In this document: piece after piece, positions 21,062 to 31,391 of the stretch
Position numbering within the stretch: the stretch's first letter is position 1
How the letters are laid out: the number at the start of each line of letters is the position of its first letter
Source: Dissophora ornata
Lineage: Eukaryota; Mortierellomycota; Mortierellomycetes; Mortierellales; Mortierellaceae
Length of the DNA: 38,288 nucleotides
NCBI GenBank assembly: GCA_025201705.1
Contig: MU616829.1
Span: 1 to 38,288, forward strand
Reading direction: 5' to 3'
Program-made: the position numbers and the translations under genes
Notes under the pieces: generated by a model
Told to the model about the DNA's origin: nothing
What the model saw: only the letters and a program-made list of their open reading frames with translations
The model's database searches: none

Positions 21062-23115
21062 ATCCACCGATCATATGGGTTGTGCACCCCCGTGTCTGCA
21101 GCGGGTCATTAAGAACCTTATTGCAGGTTAGCGCAAATAACAACCAGCTTGGCGCTCCAATATTCAGACTCCTCGGCTCGGACGGGGAACCCTCCGCCAA
21201 TAGCTCGATTGCTCAGATTGGGCGTGCTGATCATCTCTAATTTTCTCAAGGTACCCATTCATGGTCGTTTGCAAATATAACATTGACCGCATGCACAAAC
21301 ACAAACAGAGCAGTGCACAGGGAGACTGTTCTATTCTTTTGTGCCTCACAACGAAAATGTCTGATTACAATTTTTTTTTCCTTCCAATTTTCGCGTTTGA
21401 GCGCCCAGGCACCAGGACAAACAGGGGGGTGGTCAATGACCCAAGTTGCATGAGGGAAATCACAACATCATGCGTAAGCGCCGGATCAAGGCTCCGTCTC
21501 ATTGATCGAACTTTGCAAAGAGCCAGGGTTGCACCGGGGCTAGATCCACACTCAACACCGCTCGGGGTATAATAATTAGTCTGGACACGAGCATGACCAA
21601 TAAATTGCATTAGGGATAAAGTACAACTGCAGCATGAATAGAATGCAAGGTGTTGCTACGTCGGTGTATCGAGTACCTTTCTGGGCTCGCCACGGAGCAA
21701 TGTATGTGAAACGAGCCCTGGTAATCGAATTTCCTTCCACTGCTGCTCAGTTAGTCACGCTGATTGTAAAGAGAACGGAGCGAGAGTACCAGGAAATGGG
21801 GACGCCTCCAGAAACGAAGATCACGAGATTGCAATGTCAGTGTCATTCAGACGCCACCAATTTATGCACGCCACCAAAAATAGCTTTCGATTTTTTGTAC
21901 AAGATTGCCATTCCTGATGCTTACGTGCAGGAAGGTACTCCTGTCATAATACACTGCAATGCTCTCTCTCATGCCGTAACATGAATAAATCGACAGATAC
22001 CGTATGTTCTCGACCAGAGGATCCATTTCTGAGCACCACCATATACTGCTGACGACATTCACGCCAACCTTAGGGCAACTGTTCATGATGAACGTGAAAC
22101 GTAATTCTCGTCATCGTTCGATACCAATGGACTCATACAACCGGAAGGCTGTGTTGTTGGGCAGTGTGAACGTAGATGAGAAAAATGCAGGAGAGATATG
22201 AATGCGCTGCTATTCTTGTCACTGCCACTCCAAAAGAACAGAGCATTATCAGCTGCGTGGCAGTGCTTCCCTGCTGCCCATGTCAAGGGGAACGGTCGAG
22301 ACAATCGTTTCACTAGCGCCTCGCGGTCCCGACGAGCATCGTTTTGCATTTTAACATTTGCTTTGAAGAGTACATGTAGGTAGGCGTGATGTTACCTTAC
22401 TTAATCCGCCCAGTTGTTGCTCTTCCTTGCCAGCTGTGGCTTTTGAGGAAATGAGTTCGAACCTACATGCTTTCCAAGTAAGGAATGGCTCAAGGTACTC
22501 GTTGAAGGCGCTGTCGGAAAAAACAGTGTGGTTGACATTCTTATGGTCCCACTACTGCACTGTATTGCGCATGTTTTGCCACCGTACTAGTTTTGTTCGA
22601 TTAAAAAAATTCGTCCTCGAACGATTAGACATGTAAGCCCTGGAGGTGTAGATCTTGAACTCCAGACATGAAAATTGCGAAGCCCACGCGAAAAAGATAT
22701 TCCCATCATAGGAAACAAGGCAGGCATCTCCGGGGAATGGACGGCTGAAACAAGCCAGCAGAGTGTGTCTGGAACGGGCTATTGGGACATGCTGGTCGGC
22801 GAATGATTTTGCATGGAAGCGACAACAGGCGGTTGGCGCCTTTGTTTGTGCTTGTTTGTTTGCAGGACAGTGAGCGATGAAGGTATGGAAAGTACACATC
22901 GGTGGCAAATGGTTGCGCCACTTTCTGTGTGGGCATGCGCACACCAACAAAGACCAAGCCTGCATTCATTCTTATCCTTGTTTTGGTTTGGATTTGTTTG
23001 TCTGTGACAATGTCATTGCACATTAGATGTACAGTGCGTACCTCTTTTTTATTTTTTATTTTGTGTGTGTGACCTGTTTGGGTCAAGGTTGTGTTGCTCA
23101 CCTTTCCGGATCTCG
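21062..23115. other. Two-kilobase spacer between divergent genes
   Basis: It separates the aldehyde dehydrogenase (minus) and calpain (plus) promoters. The largest frame is 116 codons (21634-21984, plus). It has a mixed composition, no recognisable motif and no promoter-like context, so I do not call it. Composition is AT-rich with scattered short frames on both strands. No RNA gene was recognised. Confidence 0.45.
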
Positions 23116-23122
23116 TATAAAA
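23116..23122 (+). promoter_or_regulatory. TATA box of the calpain gene
   Basis: TATAAAA lies 163 bp upstream of the ATG at 23279, followed by a TC-rich leader (TTTCTTTTACTTTTTC and similar). Confidence 0.6.
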
Positions 23123-23278
23123 CGATACCGTCCATCTCCCGTCCTTTTCTACAGTCTTTCTTTTACTTTTTCTTTTGGTACTCACACAACAACTCCCTCC
23201 TCTTCGATTTCTCTTTCTTCAGCTCCCTCCACTCATCAGCCCCATCCTCAACAAGCAATAGTCTCAGGAGCGCCCATC

Positions 23279-25504
23279 ATGACTAAGAAAGTGAAATCGA
23301 CCAAAAAGATCTCAAGGTCGGCTCATGCCAGTATCGAGGCCGCAAAAGCCAAGCATAATAAGACCCTGCGATTACCTTCGGTTACACTTGTGGCGACCGT
23401 GGCCATGATTGCTGCGCGTGAGGCCTGTGCTGCTAAGGTCGATGCGATTGTTGAGGAATGTATGGTCAAGAACTGCAAGTTCCGAGATTCTAAATTCGAC
23501 CTGTTAAACGACCGTCGCAACTGCTTGTACTCGTCCTTGATCAGCGAGACCGTCTACAAGGACATTGCGGGCACTAAGCGATTGCCGGATCTGTTCAGGA
23601 ACCCTGTCTTCTTCTTGAACGGCGCTAGTCCTGAGGATATCAAACAGGTAAAAGGGCGGAGGAGAAAAAATTGCGATGAGCACTTTACTGCAAGAGAGGG
23701 GTCGTGGGAGTATGAAATGTGATGAAGGCTTTGGGGGGGTTTTTTTTTTTTTTACCGATGTTGCGCAACGGCGCTCCGTCCTGGGAAACTCAATTCACAA
23801 ATTTCTACTTCAATGATTGTAGGGCTCTGTGGGTGACTGTTGGTTTGTCGCCTCACTCGCCGTCATCTCCAACATCCCAGGACTTCTGGAGCAGCTATGC
23901 GTCAAGAAGAATGAGCAAGTTGGAGTCTACGGCTTCATCTTCTTCAAGGACGGCGATTGGGTCTCGACTGTGGTCGATGACCAGCTTTTCTACAAGATGG
24001 ATCAAAAGTCCCGCCGACAGCTCTACTTCAGCTCCTGTAACGAGGAACGAGAGTCATGGCTGCCGCTCTTGGAAAAGGCCTATGCTAAGATCCATGGCGA
24101 CTACGAGAGTTTGACAGGAGGGTACACTTCAGAAGGAATTGAGGATCTGACCGGAGGTACGGCTTCGATGATGTTCAGCAGTGACATCTTGGACAAGAAT
24201 CGATTCTGGCAGGAGGAGATGAAGCAGGTCAACAAGCATACGTTGATGGGATGCTCGATCAACTACCAAGAGGAGGACCCTGAGAAGCACGGTATTCAGG
24301 CAGGGCACGCCTACAGTGTCTTGAAAGTTGCCGAGTATCAAGGCGAGCGCCTCGTTCATGTGAGTCTCTGTTGATTGATTACTAGTTCTGTGATTTTCGC
24401 TTGCTGCGGCATGCTTTGCGCCGCATTATTTCATGTTATTGTTGTTTTTTGTTCCGAGGAGCTCTTACTCGCAATCATTTATTGACGCACTTCCGTGTAC
24501 GCGACACATAGATTCGCAATCCATGGGGAGAGATCGAGTGGAACGGTGACTGGTCTGACCAGTCCGAAAGGTGGACGCCCGAGGCCATGAAGGCCCTTGC
24601 ACAAGAGGACAAGGACGACGGTCAGTTCTGGATGCCTTACCGAGACTTCTTGCGCATCTTCACGACAATTGACCGCTGTCGTGTCTTCGATGCGTCCTGG
24701 TCCGTGGCCTCGAGCTGGATTTCCTACAACGTCGAACCTCGCTCAAACGGCCAGTTCCATTTCGAGCTAACCAAGACCAGCGACACAGTTATCGTGCTTT
24801 CCCAGCCCGACACTCGCTACTATGGTACCTTCAACACCGAGTTTATCAACACGCTCTCGTTCCATGTTTACGACAGCGACGAGAAGTTGATCCGACGCGC
24901 TCAAATTACGGTCCCTTACTCGAAACGCAGCGTCAACTGTGAGCTGACGCTCAAGCCAGGAAAGTACACGGTCATCCCTTACGTACAACGTGAGCCCACC
25001 GATATTTTGCCCGAGTCTGGCGGCGAGGGGTCCGAGAACGCTGTCAACCCCGCAACTCGATCGAACGATGTTCAGGTCGTGGTTGAAGCTGTTAAGATGG
25101 ACAAAAGCTCATACATGTTCCAGCAGCGCAAGGCCGGCTTGATCCGGTCAATGTCCATGGCTCGTGTTACTGGTCGTAAGCTATTGGGTGTTGATGATGA
25201 AGATTATGAACTCGACAGTAAGGACAAAACGCTGGAGGAGGAGCACTGGCAGCTTATGCTGGGCCTCCGTGTGTACAGCCACGATCAAAACCTGACCTTG
25301 GAAGGCTCTCCCGGTATTCATCCGTTGCTGAAGGTTGCGCAGGAGCAGGCCATGGACTCTATAGAGAAAGAAGATCCTGAGAGTATTACTGCTACGCTGG
25401 CGGACAAGAAGGAAATGTTTACCGAGCCTGAGGAAATTGAAGAGGAGTTGGCCGCTGTGGCTGAGGAGGAGGAGCACCAAGAGGATGCAAAGAAGGAAGA
25501 GTAA
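23279..25504 (+). CDS. Calpain-type cysteine protease
   Basis: Exons 23279-23647, 23823-24359 and 24512-25504 encode 632 residues. Both introns (175 and 152 bp) are GT-AG and in phase 0. The papain-like calpain core (PF00648) has a complete catalytic triad: C129 in GSVGDCWFVASLAVIS, H285 in QAGHAYSVLKV and N305 in IRNPWG. The GGTASMMF and WLPLLEKAYAKIHG blocks are typical of the family. A beta-sandwich calpain C2-like region (about 375-460, starting near FDASWSVASSW) follows. The C-terminus (from about 600) is rich in Glu and ends in KKEE. There are no EF hands. The N-terminus is Lys-rich (MTKKVKSTKK) and about 120 residues long before the triad Cys. Likely a cytosolic Ca2+-responsive processing protease. 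The substrate is unknown, and it does not obviously match the pH-signalling calpain Rim13. Confidence 0.93.
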
Positions 25505-25639
25505 AAAAACGCGCCGCGTAGAGGCATTTGCTAGTTTTCTTTGGATCTTCGAGTTACCCGCATCACATCTGCTTTCATATATACCAAAACTCCATGCATG
25601 GACATGTTTGTTGATTCTGTCCAAAGGACTAGCCCATTG

Positions 25640-25645
25640 AATAAA
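25640..25645 (+). terminator. Polyadenylation signal of the calpain gene
   Basis: AATAAA lies 136 bp downstream of the stop codon at 25504. Assignment is by position only. Confidence 0.35.
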
Positions 25646-25857
25646 GAGTCGATACAGTCAATACAGTGTCAATCTGATTGTCAATCCCCAAATCGTTTAC
25701 CGCCACCATCAAATATAAATCACGCTGGCGGTAAATAATTTCGAGATTGATTAGACTAGATTGATTATTGCCAAATGCCTTTGCGTAATTGTACAAAAAC
25801 ATTATTCCGGAAGTTCGTCCAAAGCACATGCGGCAAACGGGTTGACAATAGACAAAT

Positions 25858-26210
25858 GCCTCAAGCGGGCATTTTACTGTTTGACGCATAATAAAACATG
25901 GCAATTATCTTCCAGGTAGACAATATCACTAAGCCAAGAGAGCATTCCTGTCATGTAATCGTTTTCTGCAGTGGCCTCAAGCGGGGCATTTTACTGTTTG
26001 ACGCATGATAAAACATGGCGATTATTTTCCAGGTGGACAATATCACTAAGCCAAGAGAGCATTCCTGTACATGTAATCATTTTCTGTAGTGGCCCCAACC
26101 TGGTATTTTACTGTTTGACGCATGATAAAACATGGCAATTATTTTCCAGCTGGACAATATACTAAGCCAAGTGAGCATTCCTGTACATGTAATCATTTTC
26201 TGTAGTGGCC
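25858..26210. repeat. Threefold ~118-bp tandem repeat
   Basis: Three adjacent units start at about 25858, 25974 and 26092. Each contains TTTTACTGTTTGACGCAT, ATAAAACATGGC, ATTTTCCAG (or ATCTTCCAG), CACTAAGCCAAG (ACTAAGCCAAG in the third) and GAGCATTCCTGT, and ends in TTTTCTG(C/T)AGTGGCC. Units 2 and 3 share TGTACATGTAATCATT, and unit 1 lacks two bases there. No unit carries a convincing frame. Confidence 0.92.
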
Positions 26211-26249
26211 AGTGTTCCGAGGCGCCGCAATGTTGATCTGGATAAACTG

Positions 26250-26281
<32 letters not shown>

Positions 26282-27073
26282 TTTAATTAGTATGGGAAGA
26301 AGTCAAACCATTTGTTACCCTCTCGCAATGTCAACAAGAAAAACGAATGACAATACGTTAGTAATGTTCGTCAGCGTCGTACAATTTAGCCGTACTGAAG
26401 TGTCAAAAATTAAGCAGGGAAGCAGGGGGCACGGTGATGGAATGTAATGCAAAAATTAATAGACCATCACTGGTGCTGGCAACGACTCTTGAATGATGTG
26501 GTCCATTGATGTAGCTGAAGAGAAGAAGGGCTTTGCATGTTCGTTGCATGGAATGACCTCAAACCGTGATGAGATTTAAATTGGTCCAGAGCCTAAAACA
26601 GCGTTAATCCATAGCAGGTAATGCGTGGTGCGTGCCTAATCCTTCTGGCCAGAGCACTGGAACGGCCTCGGGGACGCAACGTCGACCTAGAGTTCGAGGC
26701 TAGTGGAATCTAGATTTTTTTAAAGACTGGCACCTTTTCACCAACCAAGTGTAGTCCTCTCCTCAGTTCATAGTCCTAGTAAGGGCAAGGCATGGCACAT
26801 CGACTCGATCGCTTCTGCCGTTGCGGAATTCTTCTAGCGGTCAATTTACGAAACAGGCAAGGGACGTCCAGCGGCCAATTACTTTGGATTCAGGCTCTCA
26901 ACCACTTGAAACGACATCTTTCCCGTCCCGTCGCAACAGTCTACTTTTCTTCTCTTTTAAATAGTCCAAGCACTCGCTCCAGCTGCCACTTTTTCCTTCG
27001 TCTTTCCCTCCCTTTGTCGTCCTCCCCCTACCTTCCCTACCTCCCTTACATCTCACGCTATCCACATATCAAC
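26211..27073. other. Spacer with probable mobile-element debris and the LPMO-like gene promoter
   Basis: Two short stretches, 26213-26250 and about 26660-26700, share GCAA(T/C)GT(T/C)GA(T/C)CT(G/A)GA, with third-position differences that preserve R-N-V-D-L-(D/E) when translated. A TTTTAAATA element at about 26955-26963 and the pyrimidine-rich stretch 26985-27060 precede the ATG at 27074 and are likely promoter and leader. Confidence 0.45.
26250..26279 (+). repeat. Long poly(A) tract
   Basis: About 30 consecutive A residues directly after GGATAAACTG and before GGTTTAATTAG. It lies 40 bp downstream of the minisatellite and could be the tail of a retroposed sequence. Confidence 0.8.
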
Positions 27074-27919
27074 ATGAAGGCCTTCACACTTGCAAGCAGC
27101 ATCGTCCTGGCGACGACCACGCTCCTGTCGCTCCTCACCCCTTCCTCGGCCCACATGGCCATCTCCAACCCCCCCGCCCAGGCTGGTCCCTGGACCAAGA
27201 ACCCCTCCAATGCTGTTCATGCCTGGATTGGCTACCAGGGCAAGAAGTTCCCTTGCGGTACGTCTTTCATCTCTAGTCTCGTGCCCATTCCTAGAACGTA
27301 TTTCGGTTTACTAAATGTTTTCTGTTTCTCAAATACTTTGATATCTCCAGGTGGCTACAAGAAGGGTCCCGTCACGACCTACAGTGCCGGTCAGATCATT
27401 CCAGTCCGCTTCTGGAACTTTAATATCAAGAATCCCAAGAAGTTCCCTCCTCCCAGCGGTCTCGCCCAGTCCCGCCACGGCGGTGGAGCCTGCGAGTTCT
27501 CGCTCTCTTATGACGGTGGCAAGACCTGGAAGGTCATTGGTCAGTACACCAAGACCTGCCCTGACATCTACTACGAATGGCCTGTGATGATTCCCAAGAA
27601 CGTGCCTTCGTGCACAGACTCGACCAAGTGCTTGTTCGCTTTCTCCTGGACCGCATACTCCACGGACCAGTTCTACCACCATTGCGCAAACGTGATTATC
27701 CGCGGCTCGAAGACCGGCAAGCTGCCAGAGCTCGAGATGACTATTGTGGATGTGAAGCAGTTGCACGAGAAGTGGGACACTCATGCACTTGGTGATAAAA
27801 AGAAGACCAAGTCGTCAGGTCCCATTGCCAGCGAGAAGCGCATGAACACAAACGGATACTATGCGTACGGCGGCGGTGCCGGCAAGAAGGGTATTAATCT
27901 TGGCTTGGTCGTCCTCTAG
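27074..27919 (+). CDS. Secreted LPMO-like protein (AA11/AA16-like, copper histidine brace)
   Basis: Exons 27074-27257 and 27351-27919 encode 250 residues. The 93-bp GT-AG intron splits the second Gly codon region of FPCGGYKKG. A clear signal peptide (MKAFTLASSIVLATTTLLSLL) ends in PSSA, so maturation would expose H27 (HMAISNPP) as the N-terminal histidine of a copper brace. The second His is H104 in SRHGGGACEFSLSYDGG, a block typical of chitin/cellulose-active LPMOs. The later segment CLFAFSWTAYSTDQFYHHCANVII resembles the conserved strand with the axial aromatic residue. There is no carbohydrate-binding module. The tail is Lys/Gly-rich. It probably oxidises a polysaccharide such as chitin outside the cell. 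The exact AA family and substrate are uncertain. An in-frame extension back to 26792 is rejected because it would bury the signal peptide. Confidence 0.85.
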   Translation: MKAFTLASSIVLATTTLLSLLTPSSAHMAISNPPAQAGPWTKNPSNAVHAWIGYQGKKFPCGTSFISSLVPIPRTYFGLLNVFCFSNTLISPGGYKKGPVTTYSAGQIIPVRFWNFNIKNPKKFPPPSGLAQSRHGGGACEFSLSYDGGKTWKVIGQYTKTCPDIYYEWPVMIPKNVPSCTDSTKCLFAFSWTAYSTDQFYHHCANVIIRGSKTGKLPELEMTIVDVKQLHEKWDTHALGDKKKTKSSGPIASEKRMNTNGYYAYGGGAGKKGINLGLVVL

Positions 27920-28017
27920 AGCCGAGGACAAACACCAAAACGAGCCCATTCTCTCTCCGTTTGCGGACCAGCATCAACACAAATGTACATGTATACCCGT
28001 ATTTAAAAACTGTTGCA

Positions 28018-28023
28018 AATAAA
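28018..28023 (+). terminator. Polyadenylation signal of the LPMO-like gene
   Basis: AATAAA lies 99 bp after the stop codon at 27919, followed by a short T run. Confidence 0.45.
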
Positions 28024-28218
28024 AGCATTTTTTGCAATTACACATAACACGTGATGGCGATAACAGTGGAAAAGGGCTATCTCGAACAAGATCAATGTTG
28101 CGCGTCTTCCATCCCTCCTTCTACATTCCTCCCCATTCAGCTCGCTTGACAGCGCGAAGGAAGCAGAGCATTAAGGGCACTCTCGGGGCGAACATAGACT
28201 CTTTCTTGCGCAATCACC

Positions 28219-29832
28219 ATGGCATTCCAGCCAGCTTCCGCCCGCCTGCAAACCAAGGTCGTCGCAACCGGAGCGTCCACCACCGCCGTCGTCTCCCAGA
28301 ACTTCCTCCGAGCCTCTGCACGATCCAAGACTAGTGTCACTCAGATCGACTCTCTCCACGCCTCGTATCCTATCAAGCTCATCTCCACTGCCCCTTCTAG
28401 CACGACCTTTGTTTCGCCGGCAGAAGTGGCAGGATCCGCGACATCCACCACCAATGGTGAAAAATTTAAAGTTGAAGATGAAGATGAAGATAAAGAAAGT
28501 GCTTTATCGCTCTCTTCAAATCAAAAGTCCTCACGACCACAGCTGCCGCCGCCTCCAAGAATTGTTTACATGATCACCTACGGTGGTGGACTCTTGGCCG
28601 ACGATCACGCAGATCTTCAGATCGTCCTCCAAAGACACGCAAGACTCCTCATTCTTGGCCAGGGCTATACCAAGATCTACAAATCCCTCTCACCAGATCA
28701 CCCTCCTGCGTCTCAAACGCTGCACAGTACAGTCGCTCCGGGTGCTTTTTTTCTGTTCTTGGGACCTCCTGTGGTAGCCTGTGAGAACTCGAGTGTCTTC
28801 CTGAGACATGAGGTTCTGTTGCAGGCACAGCGTAAGATGGTAGTAGGACTGGAAAATGGAGCGACGAAGAGCCAGATGGAGGATGATGAAGATGAGCTGC
28901 CGAATTGTGTAGTGCTAGATTGGATCACGGGAGGACGTGGTGAGGAGGAGAGATGGAAGGCGAGAAGAACTGAGTGGCGAATGATTGTTCGGTGGGCTGA
29001 ATTAGAGCCCGAGAATTCGCCCTCATTGGCAACACCTGCAGATCCTACTAAAGCGACTGCAAACCAGTTGGATCAAAAAGAGGAGGAAGAGGAAGAAGAG
29101 TACGTCGAGGAGGAGGATCCCCGAGATGTAGCCGACAGATTGGCAGGAGGGCCTGTGATCTTTAGGGATGGCTTTCTGATCGAGGACAACCCTCGTATAC
29201 CCTCAAAATCCACTGCAGCTGGACCAGCACCTGTAGCTACATCTGAGGCACCATCGCCATCAACGGGTTCAACGCTGAGGCCGAAAATCACATCCTATGC
29301 GTCCTCGCTGTACCCACACTCTGCCATCGGATCCTTATTCATCATGGGTCCTAAAACCAAGCGTCTTCAGCAATCAATCTTGAAGCGCTTCGAGCAACTG
29401 GCTGTTTATCCAGGACAGAAGCCTGAACAACGCGCGGATTACCCGATTCTGTGGAGCGTCACAGTCGTTCAAGTGTCACGTCCCCCAGTCCCTAATCAAT
29501 GTCCACTATCGACGTCGACGACAAGTTCGGTGCCGAAGAGGAAACATACAAAGATGAACGCGATGGTGGTGAAGATGGCCTCGCAGGGGATTGAGCAGAT
29601 GCAAACCTTTTTAAAGTCGTTATTTGAGGAGCAAGGGGCCGAGTTGGATAATAGAAAGAATATGATGGATAGCGATGATGACGAGGAAGATCAGGGTCGC
29701 GAGAACGACCATCATGGAGGTAGCAAGAGCAATAGTCGAGGACTGACAGACATTGACGGAGGGGATGAAGGGCTGTCGGTGGTTGACGAATTGTTCGGTG
29801 GAAGAACCGTTTATGAGCGCGTTCTCCGGTAG
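28219..29832 (+). CDS. ureD: Urease accessory protein UreD
   Basis: A single exon of 537 residues. UreD (UreH) binds apo-urease and, with UreF and UreG, delivers nickel to the active site. The family core is visible: YMITYGGGLLADDH (about 117-130), the strand-rich LILGQGYTKIYK (aligns with the TTQ/TKVYR segment of bacterial UreD), GAFFLFLGPPVVACENS and CVVLDWITGGRGEEERW. It is longer than bacterial homologues (about 270-300) because of a Ser/Thr-rich N-terminus with an acidic patch (KVEDEDEDKE, about 84-93), an acidic insertion near 285-297 and a long C-terminal part with DDDEEDQG. These low-complexity segments are typical of fungal orthologues. There are no introns, unlike most neighbours. 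No other urease gene lies in the window. Confidence 0.9.
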   Translation: MAFQPASARLQTKVVATGASTTAVVSQNFLRASARSKTSVTQIDSLHASYPIKLISTAPSSTTFVSPAEVAGSATSTTNGEKFKVEDEDEDKESALSLSSNQKSSRPQLPPPPRIVYMITYGGGLLADDHADLQIVLQRHARLLILGQGYTKIYKSLSPDHPPASQTLHSTVAPGAFFLFLGPPVVACENSSVFLRHEVLLQAQRKMVVGLENGATKSQMEDDEDELPNCVVLDWITGGRGEEERWKARRTEWRMIVRWAELEPENSPSLATPADPTKATANQLDQKEEEEEEEYVEEEDPRDVADRLAGGPVIFRDGFLIEDNPRIPSKSTAAGPAPVATSEAPSPSTGSTLRPKITSYASSLYPHSAIGSLFIMGPKTKRLQQSILKRFEQLAVYPGQKPEQRADYPILWSVTVVQVSRPPVPNQCPLSTSTTSSVPKRKHTKMNAMVVKMASQGIEQMQTFLKSLFEEQGAELDNRKNMMDSDDDEEDQGRENDHHGGSKSNSRGLTDIDGGDEGLSVVDELFGGRTVYERVLR

Positions 29833-30131
29833 ACCCTAAAATCCATAGCAAATGTCCAGTCTATAGCCAGGTGAACGCATTCACAAAAAAGATGCAGCTC
29901 CTCATAAAGACGACTCAACCCGATGTATTTCCAGAGCAAGTTATAAAATATCGCTCTATATTGTGCCGCTTTCCATGCAAGTGCGAACAGTTGTCTCTCT
30001 GGGCATTTGTTTGTAATATATTTTGTTTTCTGCACAAAAGAGAAAAAAAAAAAAAAAAAGATGCTGAAAGTTATTGTACTTAAGAGTGGAGGTCAAGATG
30101 GGGGAAAGCAGGTTGTTCTTTCTAATCGTAT

Positions 30132-31093
30132 TTAGTGGGCATCATCACGCTTGGAGATGTAGTCAACAGCCTGGGCAGCAGTCTTGATATCGTCAGCATC
30201 CTTGTCGGGGATCTCGATCGAGAACTCCTCCTCGATAGCCATGACAACCTCGACAGTGTCCAAAGAGTCCAACTTGAGATCGCTGTTGAAGTTGGCCTGG
30301 AGCGAGATCTATTGTTCATATCATAAATATCATGGTTTTAGAAAGCAATTCGCTTAGCATGAACCAGACTCGGATCGCCAGACAAAGAGAGTTGGCCACA
30401 TCGCTGGCTGTCGGCTTTATCTTATAGCCATCGTTGCTCGACGAGATCTGCTCTTCCTCAAGCAAGATATCCTCGCCGTTGCTTAATGCGTGTGTACAGA
30501 TTGGTGTGTGAATGCACGCGCGCGCGCAGATCCTGAGAATAATTTTGTTGTGAATTATAACCAAATTGGGTGTACAGGTGAAAAGGTGTGCTTGCTGATC
30601 AGCTGCGCGTTGTCCGTCTTTCAATCCAAGAAGCAGTGTTCCATATGTGCAGTGTCAAGATCCTCCGAGAAAGGGTCAATCAGAAGAGAGAGGCGATCAA
30701 TGGTTCCTGCAAGTCGCCTATGTTCTCTTCCGGTATTGATTTGTATGCTGACGGTCTGATCGATCTTAAACCATTTTTTTCCGAGTCTCCAGGGAAATCA
30801 CCACAGTTTTTTCCGGAGTGCGAATCGCGTGCCTCCGCGATCAATCGTAGATTATTTACTTTGACATCAGATCATTTGTTTACCTTGTTCTGGTCGATCT
30901 TGTTGAATCCAGTCAAGATTTCGAGGACACGCTTCTCAATGTCGGAGCGGGCAAGACCGGCAGAGGAGTAGGCACGGGCAAAGTTCAGGGCCATGGAGCT
31001 GCGAGCAACGTTCTGCGAAGCAACAACGGCGGGGTTCTTGTACAGGACCGCGGAGCGGTAGAGGGCAGCAGAGGGGCGGATAGCTCTGAACAT
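30132..31093 (-). CDS. Mitochondrial acyl carrier protein (NDUFAB1/ACP1-like)
   Basis: Minus-strand exons 31093-30884 and 30308-30132 encode 128 residues. The 575-bp intron has donor GTAAAC and acceptor AATAG and is in phase 0 (DQNK / ISLQ). The N-terminus ([20 protein letters not shown]...ARAYSS) is an Arg- and Ser-rich mitochondrial presequence. The ACP domain spans about 50-128, with the phosphopantetheine attachment Ser at S85 in [13 protein letters not shown] and acidic helix [13 protein letters not shown]. It carries acyl chains in mitochondrial type II fatty acid synthesis (lipoate supply) and is also a complex I and LYR-protein partner in fungi. The variant LKLDSL replaces the more common LGLDSL. 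The gene is divergent from 31392-31934 and shares about 300 bp of promoter. Confidence 0.95.
30309..30883 (-). other. Long (575 bp) intron of the acyl carrier protein gene
   Basis: The exon join is fixed by the ACP family alignment, with no residues missing. The intron contains an alternating GC run (GCGCGCGCG near 30518-30528) and no coding signal. It is the second-longest intron in the window. Confidence 0.8.
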
Positions 31094-31391
31094 TGTTGGG
31101 ATTATGTGCGGTTGGGGAGGAGTGAGTGAAGGATGGACGATCAAAAAAAAAAAAGAGATTTGAATTTCCCGGCAGGGCGTTGTTGCAGAAGTTGGTTGGT
31201 GTGTGCCCAGTTTTTGGTGACGTTGGCATGTTAACGCGTGCGATGAAATAGTCTTCCTTTTCCCGCTTTTTATGGCAAGTGACAAGCACAACCATTGCCC
31301 GTCCATTCCTCTTCTCCCTCCAACCGACTCTCGACTCTCGACTACTGATTTCCGCATCAACCAAGAACAAAGCAAGACGCAGAAACAAAGG
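31094..31391. promoter_or_regulatory. Shared divergent promoter of the ACP gene and the 31392 gene
   Basis: 298 bp separate the two start codons. It contains an A12 tract at 31144-31155, TTAACGCGTGCG at about 31231-31242 and TTTTTATGG near 31266. Both proteins have mitochondrial-looking N-termini, which fits co-regulation (inference). Confidence 0.45.

Noticed and set aside
21634..21984. 116-codon plus-strand open frame
   Set aside because: No motif, promoter element, splice partner or compositional bias. It lies in a long AT-rich spacer where chance frames of this size are plausible.
26645..26715. tRNA-like segment (TGGCCAGAGCACTGG, GAGTTCGAGGC, then a T run)
   Set aside because: It resembles pol III A and B boxes, but no 7-bp acceptor stem or anticodon arm can be formed. 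It is better explained as a degenerate coding motif shared with 26213-26250.
26792..27073. In-frame N-terminal extension of the LPMO-like gene (94 residues)
   Set aside because: It would put a Ser/Pro-rich leader before a perfect signal peptide and destroy the N-terminal His of the mature protein. The stretch looks like a promoter and pyrimidine leader.
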